From: Tepidiforma bonchosmolovskayae
GTDB taxonomy: Bacteria; Chloroflexota; Dehalococcoidia; Tepidiformales; Tepidiformaceae
Direction: 5' to 3'
Length of the DNA stretch: 64,000 nucleotides
Assembly: GCF_008838325.1 (NCBI RefSeq)
Contig: NZ_CP042829.1
Location: 62,001 to 126,000, forward strand
Shown here: positions 31,454 to 42,074 of the stretch, piece by piece
Position numbering within the stretch: the first letter of the stretch is position 1
How the letters are laid out: each line of letters begins with the position of its first letter
Made by a program: the position numbers and the translations under genes
Notes under the pieces: model-generated
The model's input: the letters and a program-made list of their open reading frames with translations, nothing else
Told to the model about the DNA's origin: nothing
Databases searched by the model: none

Positions 31454-31957
31454 CTAGTGTATCCCAAGGAGTGCGGCACAGTTCGCCCAGCCTCCTTCGC
31501 CGCCGAATCGGCCCCGCACCGTACGCAGCCAGAGCGCCGTCCGCAAATTGACCACCGGGTCGGACCAGCGGCGGAAGTCTTCGCCGGCGCGATCGAAGTG
31601 GTAGCGGCCGTTGAGCTGGGCGAGGCCATAGCTGCCGCCGTTGGGGTCGGCGGGGTTGTAGGCCATTGTGTCGAGCGATGCCGTCTCGCACAGGATGATG
31701 CGGCGCATTTCGGGCCACCACCCCGGCTCATCAGGCCAGCCGGCCATCCGGCCGTAGGCATCGAGCAGCTCGGGTGTCAGGTAACGCGGCGACGGACCGA
31801 CAGGAATGCTGTCACTGGCCGCCCTCTCGTCGGGAGGCGCCGGAGCAGGTTCGACCGACATCGCCGCCGAGACGGCCGCCGAGGCGAGCAGCACGCCGGC
31901 CGCGGCCAACCCCAGCGCGAGACGGCGGGCTCGGCGGACGCAGGCGTGCGGTCCCAT
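31454..31957 (-). CDS. Exported lytic-transglycosylase-like protein
   Basis: The 167-residue protein has an N-terminal signal sequence (RRARRLALGLAAAGVLLASAAVSA) and a Pro/Ala linker. It ends in a lysozyme-like domain of the SLT group: IILCETASLDTMAYNPADPN followed by GGSYGLAQLNGRYHFDRAG. The catalytic Glu is E91, just after a Cys that could pair with the Cys near the C-terminus. It probably cuts or binds peptidoglycan outside the membrane. The next gene on the strand is a beta-lactamase-like protein, so both may act on the cell wall, although the 47 bp gap does not prove an operon. Confidence 0.82.
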   Translation of the reverse strand: MGPHACVRRARRLALGLAAAGVLLASAAVSAAMSVEPAPAPPDERAASDSIPVGPSPRYLTPELLDAYGRMAGWPDEPGWWPEMRRIILCETASLDTMAYNPADPNGGSYGLAQLNGRYHFDRAGEDFRRWSDPVVNLRTALWLRTVRGRFGGEGGWANCAALLGIH

Positions 31958-32004
31958 CGTCCCGGAGTGTGGGCCGGCGCCCGGGCGTTTTCATCGCCTC
32001 CGCG

Positions 32005-32997
32005 TTAGCGTGACGTCAACTGTTCGTGAACCGCGCGGGCAACCCGCCTGACCAGCTCCCAGTTCCAATCGCCTTCGGCCATGACAGCGACCACGTAGGT
32101 ACCGCGCCCGGTCTCGACGAACGCAGCATCGCGGGTGGCACCGGGCCAGGTACCGGTCTTGTTCCCGACGCGGCGCACCCCCGGCATGCCGTCGAGCGCG
32201 GCGGGGATGCCGGACCGCACCTCCTGTGCGGTGAGCAGCCCCAGGGCGTGGTCGCGCTGCGCCGCTGACATCCTGTCGCCGCGGGCAATGGCCGCAAGGA
32301 CGCGCGCCAGGTCGCGAGCAGTCACCGGGAGCCCGGGGTCGTTGACCGAGAACAGCTCAGCCCCGAGCACGCGCAGTGAAGCGTCGATTTCCGCCGGGCC
32401 GAGGAGCCGCAGCAGGGCCACCGCGGAGGCGTTGTCGGAGAAGGTGACCATGGCCTCCAACGCCTCACCAAGGGAGACGGTCCCATCGGGCGCAACGGGC
32501 AACCGGTCGATGGTGCCGAGGTCTTCAGCGCGGGCCTCCTCGGTGACCGGTACGCGGTCGGTGTAGCTGAGTGCGCCGGCGCTGACGCGGCGCTCGGCTT
32601 CCAGCAGGACAGCGAGCTTGAAGGTGCTGGCGGCGTACCCCGGCAGGTCGGGGTTGAGCCCGCCAATCCAGTCGCCTGCCGGGGTCATCACCGCGACGCC
32701 GGTGGATGCCGCTTCTTCGGGCGCGAGGACGCCCCGGATGGCCGCTTCGAGCGCTGCAGCCTGGTCGCCGCTGGACGGACCAGCGCCGCGGGAGCCGTCA
32801 ACCGAAATCACGGCAGGCGGGCCTGTGCCAGTGGCGCGCACTTCAGTGTCGGCAGCGTGGTGCGCCGCGTGCCCGGCGACGACGGCGAGCAGGTAGACGA
32901 AGGCGGCGGTCGCAGCGGCTACGGCCAGCAGGAACTCCCACGGTGTCCGCTCAGCTGGGTCGCCCGGAAGCCCGGTATGGTGCACCGGCAGGGCCAT
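32005..32997 (-). CDS. Membrane-anchored serine hydrolase of the class A beta-lactamase family
   Basis: The 330-residue protein has one transmembrane helix (about 20-41) and an extracytoplasmic domain with the three class A beta-lactamase/penicillin-binding motifs. These are STFK (S124-K127), SDN (187-189) and KTG (280-282). A clear omega-loop Glu-x-x-x-Asn is not evident to me, so true beta-lactamase activity is doubtful. A peptidase or esterase role in the cell envelope is equally possible. The ATG at 32997 precedes a short cytoplasmic segment and the helix. It is divergent from the threonine dehydratase gene across 97 bp that contains a small CGCTGG/CCAGCG hairpin. Confidence 0.85.
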   Translation of the reverse strand: MALPVHHTGLPGDPAERTPWEFLLAVAAATAAFVYLLAVVAGHAAHHAADTEVRATGTGPPAVISVDGSRGAGPSSGDQAAALEAAIRGVLAPEEAASTGVAVMTPAGDWIGGLNPDLPGYAASTFKLAVLLEAERRVSAGALSYTDRVPVTEEARAEDLGTIDRLPVAPDGTVSLGEALEAMVTFSDNASAVALLRLLGPAEIDASLRVLGAELFSVNDPGLPVTARDLARVLAAIARGDRMSAAQRDHALGLLTAQEVRSGIPAALDGMPGVRRVGNKTGTWPGATRDAAFVETGRGTYVVAVMAEGDWNWELVRRVARAVHEQLTSR

Positions 32998-33094
32998 GGT
33001 TCGCCCTCTGAAAAGCCCCCGCCGACGGGATATTACCGCACCGGGCGCCGGAGCGCTGGCGATCCAGCGGAGGCGGCCGTAGCCTTCGGGGACA

Positions 33095-34069
33095 GTGAAA
33101 CCGTTGCCGCTCCAGTTCAGCGACGTCCTGCGGGCGTACGACCGGGTAGCGCCGGTGGTGCACCGCACCCGGGTCGCGACGAGTCGCCAGCTGGACGAAC
33201 TGACAGGGCTGCGGGTGTTCCTGAAGTGCGAGAACGAGCAGCGGACCGGTTCGTTCAAGATTCGCGGTGCATACAACCGGCTCGCGCAGCTCACGGCCAG
33301 CGAACGCGCCCGCGGGGTCGTGGCGGCCTCGAGCGGAAACCACGCGCAGGGAGTCGCGCTGGCCGCACGGCTGCTGGGGGTGCGGGCGACGATCTTCATG
33401 CCAGACGACGCCCCCGCAGCGAAGCTGGATGCGGCCCGGGCCTATGGCGCATCGGTTGAACGGTACGACCGCCGCACAGCGCTCCCGGCGGACCTCGTGG
33501 CGCGGTACGCAGCCGAGACCGGCGCGGTCCCGGTCCCGGCGTTCGATGACCCGGCAATTATGGCGGGACAGGGCACGCTGGCGCTCGAATTGCTGGCGGA
33601 AACGGGCCCGGTTGACGCAGTTGTTGCCCCACTGGGCGGAGGCGGCCTCCTCTCCGGCGTCGCAACGGTCGTTCGTACGCTGGTCCCGTCGGCGAAAGTC
33701 TTCGGCGTGGAGCCGGCGGACGGCGACGACTGGGTGCGGAGCCTCGCCGCCGGCCGACCGGTGCTGATCGACCCGCCGTCGACCATCGCGGACGGGGCGC
33801 GGACCCGGCAGCCCGGGGAGCTCACCTTCACCGTTGTCTCGAAACTGGCCTCCGGGGTCGTGACCGTGACGGACGATGACATCCGGGCGGCGGTGCGGTT
33901 CCTCGCCCTGCGCGCGAAGATGGTCGTGGAGCCGACCGGAGCGCTCGGCGTGGCGGCTCTCCTGACCGGCCGGCTGGCCATTCCGCGCGGCAGCCGGGTC
34001 GGCGTCGTGATTTCGGGCGGGAATGTGGACCCCGGTGCGCTCGGGGCAATCCTCGGAGGGAGTGGGTAA
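33095..34069 (+). CDS. Threonine dehydratase/serine racemase-family PLP enzyme
   Basis: The 324-residue fold-type II PLP enzyme has the lysine motif TGSFKIRGAYN (K55), the asparagine-loop SSGNHAQGVAL, the glycine-rich phosphate loop PLGGGGLLSG and VEPTGALGVAALL. This is the catalytic core of threonine ammonia-lyase without the regulatory C-terminal domain. It would deaminate threonine or serine, or racemise serine. The short form is typical of catabolic (unregulated) enzymes. The start is GTG at 33095, and no Shine-Dalgarno is evident. Threonine-using genes also occur at 13037 and 54696, but there is no operon link. Confidence 0.9.
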   Translation: MKPLPLQFSDVLRAYDRVAPVVHRTRVATSRQLDELTGLRVFLKCENEQRTGSFKIRGAYNRLAQLTASERARGVVAASSGNHAQGVALAARLLGVRATIFMPDDAPAAKLDAARAYGASVERYDRRTALPADLVARYAAETGAVPVPAFDDPAIMAGQGTLALELLAETGPVDAVVAPLGGGGLLSGVATVVRTLVPSAKVFGVEPADGDDWVRSLAAGRPVLIDPPSTIADGARTRQPGELTFTVVSKLASGVVTVTDDDIRAAVRFLALRAKMVVEPTGALGVAALLTGRLAIPRGSRVGVVISGGNVDPGALGAILGGSG

Positions 34070-34107
34070 GGGGAATCCGCCGCTGGACGGTGAGGATGCG
34101 ATGCAGG

Positions 34108-34182
34108 TGGTACCCCCGGCAGGAATCGAACCTGCGCCTTCGGCTCCGGAGGCCGACACTCTATCCGCTGAGCTACGGGGGC
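34108..34182 (-). tRNA. tRNA-Arg(CCG)
   Basis: The minus strand folds as acceptor GCCCCCG/CGGGGGT (with a terminal G-T pair), D stem GCTC/GAGT, anticodon stem TCGGC/GCCGA with loop CTCCGGA (anticodon CCG) and T arm GCAGG-TTCGATT-CCTGC. The discriminator is A and CCA is encoded. The flanks up to 34239 hold nothing else. Confidence 0.95.
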
Positions 34183-34239
34183 CTGCGAAACATCCTAGCG
34201 CGTGGAACGTCTCCGCGCACGGGTCGCGGGGGCCTCGCG

Positions 34240-35181
34240 TCAGGCCTGCGCGAACGCGATGAGGGCGGCTGCCAGGAGGACCCCCTGGAGAAGCGCACCG
34301 CTGGCGAAGAGCCAGAGGCCGGCAGCCCGCTCGAAGGCGTGGAGCGCGGTCCCGGCAACGACGTTGCCTGCGTAGATTGCGGCGGCGAGATAGGCGATGT
34401 CCAGCAACTCAGAGCGGTCACCCACACGGACGATGCCGCCGAGCGCCGGGAACGAGAGCTCGACGACCTCCGGAAGCGACGGATAGGAGGCGAACACGTA
34501 GCCGCACACGAGCGCGCAGAGCGCTCCTCCGATGCCCACCGCCCAGAGCGCGACCCGGTCCTGCCAGAGCGGGAGGGCGGCGGGCCCGACGCCCAGCGAC
34601 CGCTGTTCGCCCCGCTCCTCCACGGGCGCGAGCGCGGCCCGCGCCTGGATCGCCTCGGCAAACGCTGCCTGGTCCTGCACCGTCAGACCGTACGCCTCGC
34701 CGTCGGTCACGACGTACAGCAGCTCCTCCGGCGTCGCATGGGTGGAGTAGAAGAGGGTATAGCCGACACGCTTGACGTCGCCGGAGCCGACGTGGCAGCC
34801 CCACCAGTTGAGGCCCTGCACCTCGGGAGGGTCGAGCGTCCGGCCGGGCACCAGCCGCTGGATGGAGGCGATCGGTACGACAACCCGGCGCCACCCCCAG
34901 CGGATCTCGAGCACGTCGGGCCGGATGACGTAGGCGAGCGAGCCGACTGCGTAGGACCAGGCGGCAAACAGCGCGGCCAGCAGGAGCGCCCCCGCCGCGA
35001 CGAGCCAGGCAAGGAACGTCTTGAACTCGGGCGACGCGCCCCAGGCGATGTTCACGGCGATAACGGCGACCGCAGCCGCCCAGGCCGCGAAGGCGCCGCC
35101 GATGATCACGCCCATTGCGCGCGGCGGCCGGACGATAGTCGCGGTCAGTTCGCGACGCGGATGCGTGCCGGCGTGCACCAT
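34240..35181 (-). CDS. Membrane protein with PH-like domain
   Basis: The 313-residue protein has two hydrophobic helices near the N-terminus (about 24-48 and 56-80). A bacterial PH-like segment follows (VIRPDVLEIRWGWRRVVVPIASIQRLVPGR). After a middle soluble region come three more helices (about 213-235, 255-275 and 290-310). Bacterial PH-domain membrane proteins are mostly uncharacterised. Function is unknown, and a scaffold or lipid-sensing role is only a guess. The first ATG (35181) overlaps ilvE by 37 bp. A later ATG at 35115 is a possible alternative start. It lies downstream of ilvE on the same strand. Confidence 0.65.
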   Translation of the reverse strand: MVHAGTHPRRELTATIVRPPRAMGVIIGGAFAAWAAAVAVIAVNIAWGASPEFKTFLAWLVAAGALLLAALFAAWSYAVGSLAYVIRPDVLEIRWGWRRVVVPIASIQRLVPGRTLDPPEVQGLNWWGCHVGSGDVKRVGYTLFYSTHATPEELLYVVTDGEAYGLTVQDQAAFAEAIQARAALAPVEERGEQRSLGVGPAALPLWQDRVALWAVGIGGALCALVCGYVFASYPSLPEVVELSFPALGGIVRVGDRSELLDIAYLAAAIYAGNVVAGTALHAFERAAGLWLFASGALLQGVLLAAALIAFAQA

Positions 35182-36071
35182 GCGCGGTACTTCGCGTTCT
35201 TGCCCCGGATACAGTCGTAGTACAGCTGGCTCAGCTTCTGGGTGATGGGGCCGGGCCGGCCGTCGCCAATGGTCCGCCGGTCGATTTCGACGACGGGGGT
35301 GAGGTGGGCGGCCGTGCCGGTCATGAAGACCTCATCGGCGATGTAGAGCTCCGTGCGGTCAATCTCCCGCTCAACCAGCTCAATGCCGAGTTCGTTCCGC
35401 GCGAGTTCGATGACACTCTTCGCGGTGATGCCTTCAAGCACGTTATCGGCCGGGGTGGGCGTAATCAGCCGGCCGTTGCGCACGATGAAGATGTTCTCGC
35501 CGCTCCCCTCAGATACATGGCCGTTTTCGTTGAGCATGATCGCCTCGTCAAACCCGTTGGCGTTGGCTTCGGTCTTGGCGAGGGCGCTGTTGACGTAGAT
35601 GCCGGTCACCTTGGCGCGGGGCGGGATGCCGGTGTCCTGGACGCGGCGCCAGGTGCTGGTATGGCAGCGCGCAACCTCGGGCAGGTAGGCCGGGAACGGC
35701 GTGAGGAAGATGAGGGTGTCGCTTTCAAGGTTGTGGAGCCGCACGCCGAGCTGTTCGCTCGACAGGTAGACCATCGGCCTGAGGTAGACATCCTCGGTAA
35801 AGCCGCTCCGCTCGACGAGCTCGACGGCGATTTCGCACAGGCGGTCAACCGAGTCGTGCATCTGGAGCATAAGGATCTTGGCGCTCTGCTGGAGCCGCTC
35901 GAAGTGTTCGCGCATGCGGAAGAGGTAGACCGTCTGGTCCTCTTCGTTCCAGTTCCCCCGGATCCCTTCGAATACCGCCGTCCCGTAGTTGAAGGCGTGG
36001 GTCATGACGCCGATCTTTGCTTCGCTCAGCGGCACGATCTTTCCCTGGAAGTACGCGTACGGTGTCGGCAT
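35145..36071 (-). CDS. ilvE: Branched-chain amino acid aminotransferase
   Basis: IlvE transfers the amino group between glutamate and the keto acids of leucine, isoleucine and valine. The 308-residue protein has the fold-type IV PLP layout: GTAVFEGIRGNW near the N-terminus, NSALAKTEANANGFDEAIMLN with catalytic K166, VSEGSGENIFIVRNG and VFMTGTAAHLTPVVEID. The length is normal for the 300-310 residue bacterial class. The ATG at 36071 has GAGGAGA about 6 bp upstream, and a TATACT hexamer further upstream could be the -10 box. It is followed directly by the PH-like membrane protein gene. Confidence 0.95.
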   Translation of the reverse strand: MPTPYAYFQGKIVPLSEAKIGVMTHAFNYGTAVFEGIRGNWNEEDQTVYLFRMREHFERLQQSAKILMLQMHDSVDRLCEIAVELVERSGFTEDVYLRPMVYLSSEQLGVRLHNLESDTLIFLTPFPAYLPEVARCHTSTWRRVQDTGIPPRAKVTGIYVNSALAKTEANANGFDEAIMLNENGHVSEGSGENIFIVRNGRLITPTPADNVLEGITAKSVIELARNELGIELVEREIDRTELYIADEVFMTGTAAHLTPVVEIDRRTIGDGRPGPITQKLSQLYYDCIRGKNAKYRAWCTPARIRVAN

Positions 36072-36138
36072 GGGTCTCCTCGTCCCGGCGAACCCGGGGT
36101 TTCCGCAAGTATACGCCGGCGCTCCGTTTCGGGGCGGC

Positions 36139-36561
36139 CTACTCGAGGCCGCGGCTGAAGAACGTGGGCTCCCGGCACTCCGGGATTTGCGGCTCAAGCT
36201 GCGCCAGCCGCCGCCGGACGTCGTCGGGCGGCAGCGGCGGAGGTGTGGTAACGACCGACGTCGGGTCTTTCAGCGCTGCCTCCAGGTAGGCGACGAACTG
36301 CCGGTTGTACTCGGTGAGGTCCGGCGGCGGGTCGATTTGCCGCATGCTCGCCGCGAATTCTTCGATCACGGCGGCGATGGCCTCCGGCGTGGTAGCGCTG
36401 ATGAGCGCGTCGGTTACCCGGTCGATTCCGACGCAGACCGCCCGGAGGTAGTCGGTGTCGTTGCCAGTGCCGCGGGGCTGGCTGCCCGCATCGTCGCCGC
36501 CGCAGGCAGCGGAAACAGCGAACACCGGGAGGAGGATGGCGGCGATAAGTCGCGAACGCAC
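36139..36561 (-). CDS. Small lipoprotein of unknown function
   Basis: The 140-residue protein begins with a lipoprotein signal peptide (SRLIAAILLPVFAVSAAC, lipobox ending SAAC with Cys 20). The rest is mostly helical with a Pro-rich linker (TTPPPLPPDDVRRRL) and two further Cys (residues 43 and about 130). I recognise no family. The start is GTG at 36561. TACCAT (36569-36574 on the minus strand) lies 7 bp before it, and there is no Shine-Dalgarno, consistent with a leaderless transcript. Confidence 0.7.
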   Translation of the reverse strand: MRSRLIAAILLPVFAVSAACGGDDAGSQPRGTGNDTDYLRAVCVGIDRVTDALISATTPEAIAAVIEEFAASMRQIDPPPDLTEYNRQFVAYLEAALKDPTSVVTTPPPLPPDDVRRRLAQLEPQIPECREPTFFSRGLE

Positions 36562-36626
36562 GGAGTGGATGGTACACCGTCCTCCGCATGCGGGCGTTCA
36601 GGCCCGTTGACGCCCCGGCAGTTCGG

Positions 36627-37484
36627 TCACAGCAGGATGCGTTTCAGGGCCGACCGCGGCTCCCGACGCCAGTTGACGATGAGCGCTCGTTCAACGCCCT
36701 CCCGCTCGACCCGCTCGATGCGGCACCGGTCGCGGCGCGCCAGCGCCGTTGCTGCGCGCCGGCACCACGCCGCAGCACCCTCCGGGGCCGCCGGCAACGG
36801 CGCTTCGCCCGGGAAGCGGTCCCAGTGCGCGATGCCGAGCCGGAGCAGCCAGCCGAGGGTGAGCTCGGCGAGCCCCAGATGGAAATCGCGGTCGCCGAAG
36901 GTGGCAAGGTAGCGCTCGCGGTTCGAATCAGAGGCGGTCAGCAGGGCTGTCGCACCCAGGTGCGGAAGGGCGAAATCAGAGGCTTCGCGGTACACCTCGC
37001 CCAGCGCAGGGACGCGCGCCAGCGACTCGGCAGAGCGGAAGGGGTGAAGCCGGAATTCTGCCGCGTGGAGGTCGGGGGCTTCGCCGACCCCATCCCCGTC
37101 CAGCCAGCCCGACCACTCTTCGGCCCCTGACTGGAGGTGCGAGAGCGCGGCGGCCTCGAAGTCGGCTGCCGCCCGCACCAGCACGGCCGCCGAGGAGTAG
37201 TCGCCCCATTCAATAGCGTGCAGGGCCTGGAGGCGTGCGAGCCAGCCGCGTGACCACGGGCCGAGGGTCGCTGCCATGACGCGGTTTCGGTACTTCGCGC
37301 CGGCGCAGGCCTCGGCGTGCTGGCCTTCGAGCTCCAGGCCTTCGATGACGAGAGCGACGTCCTCCCCAAGGACGAAGGACGTTTGGCGGTACGCATCGCT
37401 GCTCCCGGGCAGGTCGGCGGGCGGCCGCGGAGCGCGGGCGGCCCGGCCGTTCACGCGCGGCGGCGAAATCCTGCGGGCGCTCAT
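36627..37484 (-). CDS. Conserved-looking protein of unknown function
   Basis: The 285-residue soluble protein is largely helical, for example LARLQALHAIEWGDYSSAAVLVRAAADFEAAALSH split over two helices. It has a C-terminal region rich in Arg and Trp. No family, signal peptide or catalytic motif is recognised. The ATG overlaps the stop of the upstream DinB-type gene by 4 bp (ATGA), so the two are cotranslated. This supports the chosen start over longer readings. The repeated Ala-rich helices could reflect a helical-repeat or HEPN-like fold, which is a weak guess. Confidence 0.6.
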   Translation of the reverse strand: MSARRISPPRVNGRAARAPRPPADLPGSSDAYRQTSFVLGEDVALVIEGLELEGQHAEACAGAKYRNRVMAATLGPWSRGWLARLQALHAIEWGDYSSAAVLVRAAADFEAAALSHLQSGAEEWSGWLDGDGVGEAPDLHAAEFRLHPFRSAESLARVPALGEVYREASDFALPHLGATALLTASDSNRERYLATFGDRDFHLGLAELTLGWLLRLGIAHWDRFPGEAPLPAAPEGAAAWCRRAATALARRDRCRIERVEREGVERALIVNWRREPRSALKRILL

Positions 37485-38053
37485 GGCTCCGGGTTCATCG
37501 CCGCCTGGTAGCGGGCCACCACGGGGTCTTCCAGCCATGCGCCGAGCTGTTCGGCCCGGCCCGGCAGCGCCCGGCACATGTCGACCACATGCATTGGGTC
37601 GTGTTTACACCACCCCCGCAGGTAGGCGCCGAGCGGCACGGTGGTCGGGGGCCGTTTCGCGTCGCCGGCGAACCGGATCGGTCGCCCCAGGTCATCATCG
37701 GTCAGCGCAAGGAGGTCCCGCTTGAGCAGGTCGCGCTCCCGCCGCGCCTCCTCGAGGAGCGCTTCGACCGAATGCTTCCGACGCTCCCGGACGCGGTGCT
37801 CGTTCCACTCGTCAACATCGAACCGGTTGCCATCGGCGGTGCGGAGGCCGGCGTCTTCGCCCCGGCGCACAGCGCGGAACATCTCGGCAACGGGCCCGTC
37901 GATGGTGGCAAGGTGGGCGATGAAGTCGCGGACGAGCCAGGTTGAACCCGGCACGGACCGCTCAAGCTCCTCAGCGGTGAGCGAAAGGCAGAACTGTTCG
38001 AACCGTATGCGATGGGCATCCAGTTCTGCCACGATGGCTTCCAGCTGGCTCAT
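37481..38053 (-). CDS. DinB/maleylpyruvate isomerase N-terminal-type protein
   Basis: The 190-residue four-helix-bundle protein has the layout of the DinB/MDMPI superfamily. It has an N-terminal helix with VAELDAHRIRFEQF, the TWLVRDFIAHLATIDG motif carrying the first metal-ligand His, and LRGWCKHDPMHVVDMCRAL with the other two. Family members are metal-dependent thiol transferases or isomerases, and most are uncharacterised. The substrate is unknown. The ATG at 38053 lies 34 bp after the stop of another DinB-like gene. Its stop overlaps the next gene by 4 bp. Confidence 0.82.
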   Translation of the reverse strand: MSQLEAIVAELDAHRIRFEQFCLSLTAEELERSVPGSTWLVRDFIAHLATIDGPVAEMFRAVRRGEDAGLRTADGNRFDVDEWNEHRVRERRKHSVEALLEEARRERDLLKRDLLALTDDDLGRPIRFAGDAKRPPTTVPLGAYLRGWCKHDPMHVVDMCRALPGRAEQLGAWLEDPVVARYQAAMNPEP

Positions 38054-38087
38054 GGCGCAGCCTCCGGGTCTGCTGTTTCCGCGTACT

Positions 38088-38594
38088 CTACCCGCCCGGC
38101 GCCACAGCGTCGGACGGAGCACCCGCCAGCGGGGGTGCGGCAGGCGGCTCGGGGGCCTTCTTCCACCGGACGACGAGGGCGTCGTCGGCCGCCTCAGGCA
38201 GGGCCTCGAGCAGGGCGTCGCGCGCGCGGGTAAAGAGAGCAGCGCGCTGCCACAGATCAGGGAGCGGACCGTCCGGGAGCGTCTCCCGGAGCTGGCCGGC
38301 TGCGGCGAAGGCAGAGCGGAGCGCCGCGCGGAGCCGTTCGACCGTCGCATCGAGGGTGGCCAAACCCCCGGGCTGCGCCGGGGCGGACGGCCGCTCGGCG
38401 GGCATGCCGTTCCCAAGCCACGCGGCAAGCGCCTCCTCTTCCGCGGCCAGCTGCCCCACCAGTGCGGCTACCGTCGTACCGCGGGCGGGGACCGGCCGCT
38501 GCCAGGCATCGGGCGGGGCAAGGCGGAGCAGGTGGATGGTCACGGCCTGCTCGTACATCAGGCGGTCCACGGCGGAGCGGACAGCGATGTGCAT
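38088..38594 (-). CDS. DinB-like protein without obvious metal ligands
   Basis: The 168-residue protein is predicted to be helical and resembles its downstream neighbour in length and layout (TVAALVGQLAAEEEALAAWLG, then a later TRARDALLEALPE). The His residues that bind metal in DinB proteins are not present at the expected places. It may be a degenerate paralog. The C-terminus is a Pro/Ala-rich tail. The ATG at 38594 lies 1 bp after the enolase stop, so it is likely cotranscribed with enolase. Confidence 0.6.
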   Translation of the reverse strand: MHIAVRSAVDRLMYEQAVTIHLLRLAPPDAWQRPVPARGTTVAALVGQLAAEEEALAAWLGNGMPAERPSAPAQPGGLATLDATVERLRAALRSAFAAAGQLRETLPDGPLPDLWQRAALFTRARDALLEALPEAADDALVVRWKKAPEPPAAPPLAGAPSDAVAPGG

Positions 38595-38595
38595 G

Positions 38596-40456
<1,861 letters not shown>

Positions 40457-40609
40457 GTCTCCAGGGCTCCAAAGGTAGGTCGCTGCGCGCCGCTGGCCAG
40501 TGTACCGCGGCCCGGGGCTACGGGGGCAGCAAGGCCGGCCCTCTGATAGACTGGCGCTGCCCGGCCCCCGCCGGGCTTTCGTGCGCCAAGAACCATCCGG
40601 AGAAGCGAC

Positions 40610-42052
40610 GTGCCCGAAGCCCCATCCCTCGATTTCATCTTCCACCCGAAGTCGATCGCCATCGCCGGCGTCTCGGCGAAGGAGGGCGCCGGGTTCGGCG
40701 GCGGGGGGTTTGTGGCATCGCTGCAGGAGATCGGATTCCGCGGCCCGATTTACCTCATCCACCCGACAGCACCGGCGATACGCGGCCTGAAGTGCTACCC
40801 GTCGCTCCGTGATATCCCCGACGATGTGGACTACGTCATTTCCTCGGTCCCGGCCCGGTTTGTGCCGCAGCTGCTGGAGGACTGCATCGCGAAGGGCGTC
40901 CGGGTGCTCCACCTGTTCACGGCCGGGTTCACCGAGACCGGCGATGCGGAGCGGGCCAGGATGGAACAGGCAATCGTCGCCCGGGCGCGCGAGGCCGGGA
41001 TCCGCATCATCGGGCCGAACTGCATGGGGCTCTATGTGCCGGCTTCACGGCTCGCGATGATGCCGGGCCAGCCGCCCGAGCCGGGACCGGTGGGCATGGT
41101 CTCGCAATCCGGGATGAACGCCGGCGAGTTCGTGCGCTACGCCACACCGCGGGGCGTCCGCTGTTCCAAGGTCATCAGCTTCGGCAACGGCGCTGACCTC
41201 AAGGCTGCCGACTTCCTCGACTACCTCGCCGACGACCCGGAGACGGGCATCATCGTTTCCTACCTCGAAGGTATCCAGGACGGGCCCCGGCTGGCGCGCG
41301 TGATCCGGAGGACCGCGGCCCTGAAGCCGCTGGTCATCCTCAAGAGCGGGCGGACCGAGGCGGGCTCCCGGGCCGCAAACTCCCACACTGCCTCGCTCGC
41401 CGGTTCGCTCCAGGTGTTCGACGCCCTGTGCCGGCAGGCGGGAGCCATCCGGGTCGAGAGCCTCGAAGAGCTGACGGACATGGCCGTGACCTTCCAGTTC
41501 GTGAAGCGGCTCAGCGGACCGAACATCGTCGTCGTCGGCGGAGGCGGCGGTGCGAGTGTGCTGGCCGCCGATGACCTCGCTGCTGCCGGGCTGGCGCTCC
41601 CTCAGCTCCTTCCCGAGACGCAGGAAGCGCTGGCAAAGGTCACCCACGAGGCCGGCACGAGCATCCGGAACCCGATCGACACGACCTCGGTCTGGGAGGA
41701 AGAGGGGTTTGAGGCCACCTTCCGGCCGGTGGCCGAGGCCCCGAACGTCGACGTCATCCTCTACCACACCGGCTTCGGTACCGGCCCGATGGCACGCGTG
41801 GGCGACGTGCGCACCCGGATGGCGCGCCAGGCAGAAACGCTCGGGCGGGTCCAGCAGGAATCGGGCAAGCCGGTAGTGGTGGCGATCCGCCCGGCCACAA
41901 ACGTCGAAGGCTTCCAGCAGTCGCTTGACTTCCAGGAGCTTTGCTGGCGGGCCGGCCTTGCCACCTATCCGTCGATCGCCCGGGCGGGGGTTGCCCTTGG
42001 TCATCTCCTGCGCTGGCAGCGAATGCGGGGCGAAATTCCGCGAACTCTCTGA
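40610..42052 (+). CDS. NDP-forming acyl-CoA synthetase alpha-type protein (CoA-binding/ligase domains only)
   Basis: The 480-residue protein has a CoA-binding Rossmann domain (FHPKSIAIAGVSAKEG), the succinyl-CoA ligase-like domains with GIRIIGPNCMGLYVP, VGMVSQSGMNAGEF and FGNGADLKAADFLDYL, and NSHTASLAGS carrying the phospho-histidine. It lacks the ATP-grasp (beta) domain that full ADP-forming ligases have in the same chain, and no beta-subunit gene is adjacent. It either works with a subunit encoded elsewhere or has another role in acyl-CoA handling. The start is GTG at 40610 with GGAG upstream. It is followed 22 bp later by the glutamyl-tRNA reductase gene. Confidence 0.85.
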   Translation: MPEAPSLDFIFHPKSIAIAGVSAKEGAGFGGGGFVASLQEIGFRGPIYLIHPTAPAIRGLKCYPSLRDIPDDVDYVISSVPARFVPQLLEDCIAKGVRVLHLFTAGFTETGDAERARMEQAIVARAREAGIRIIGPNCMGLYVPASRLAMMPGQPPEPGPVGMVSQSGMNAGEFVRYATPRGVRCSKVISFGNGADLKAADFLDYLADDPETGIIVSYLEGIQDGPRLARVIRRTAALKPLVILKSGRTEAGSRAANSHTASLAGSLQVFDALCRQAGAIRVESLEELTDMAVTFQFVKRLSGPNIVVVGGGGGASVLAADDLAAAGLALPQLLPETQEALAKVTHEAGTSIRNPIDTTSVWEEEGFEATFRPVAEAPNVDVILYHTGFGTGPMARVGDVRTRMARQAETLGRVQQESGKPVVVAIRPATNVEGFQQSLDFQELCWRAGLATYPSIARAGVALGHLLRWQRMRGEIPRTL

Positions 42053-42074
42053 AGTTGATAGACTTGCTCGACAA

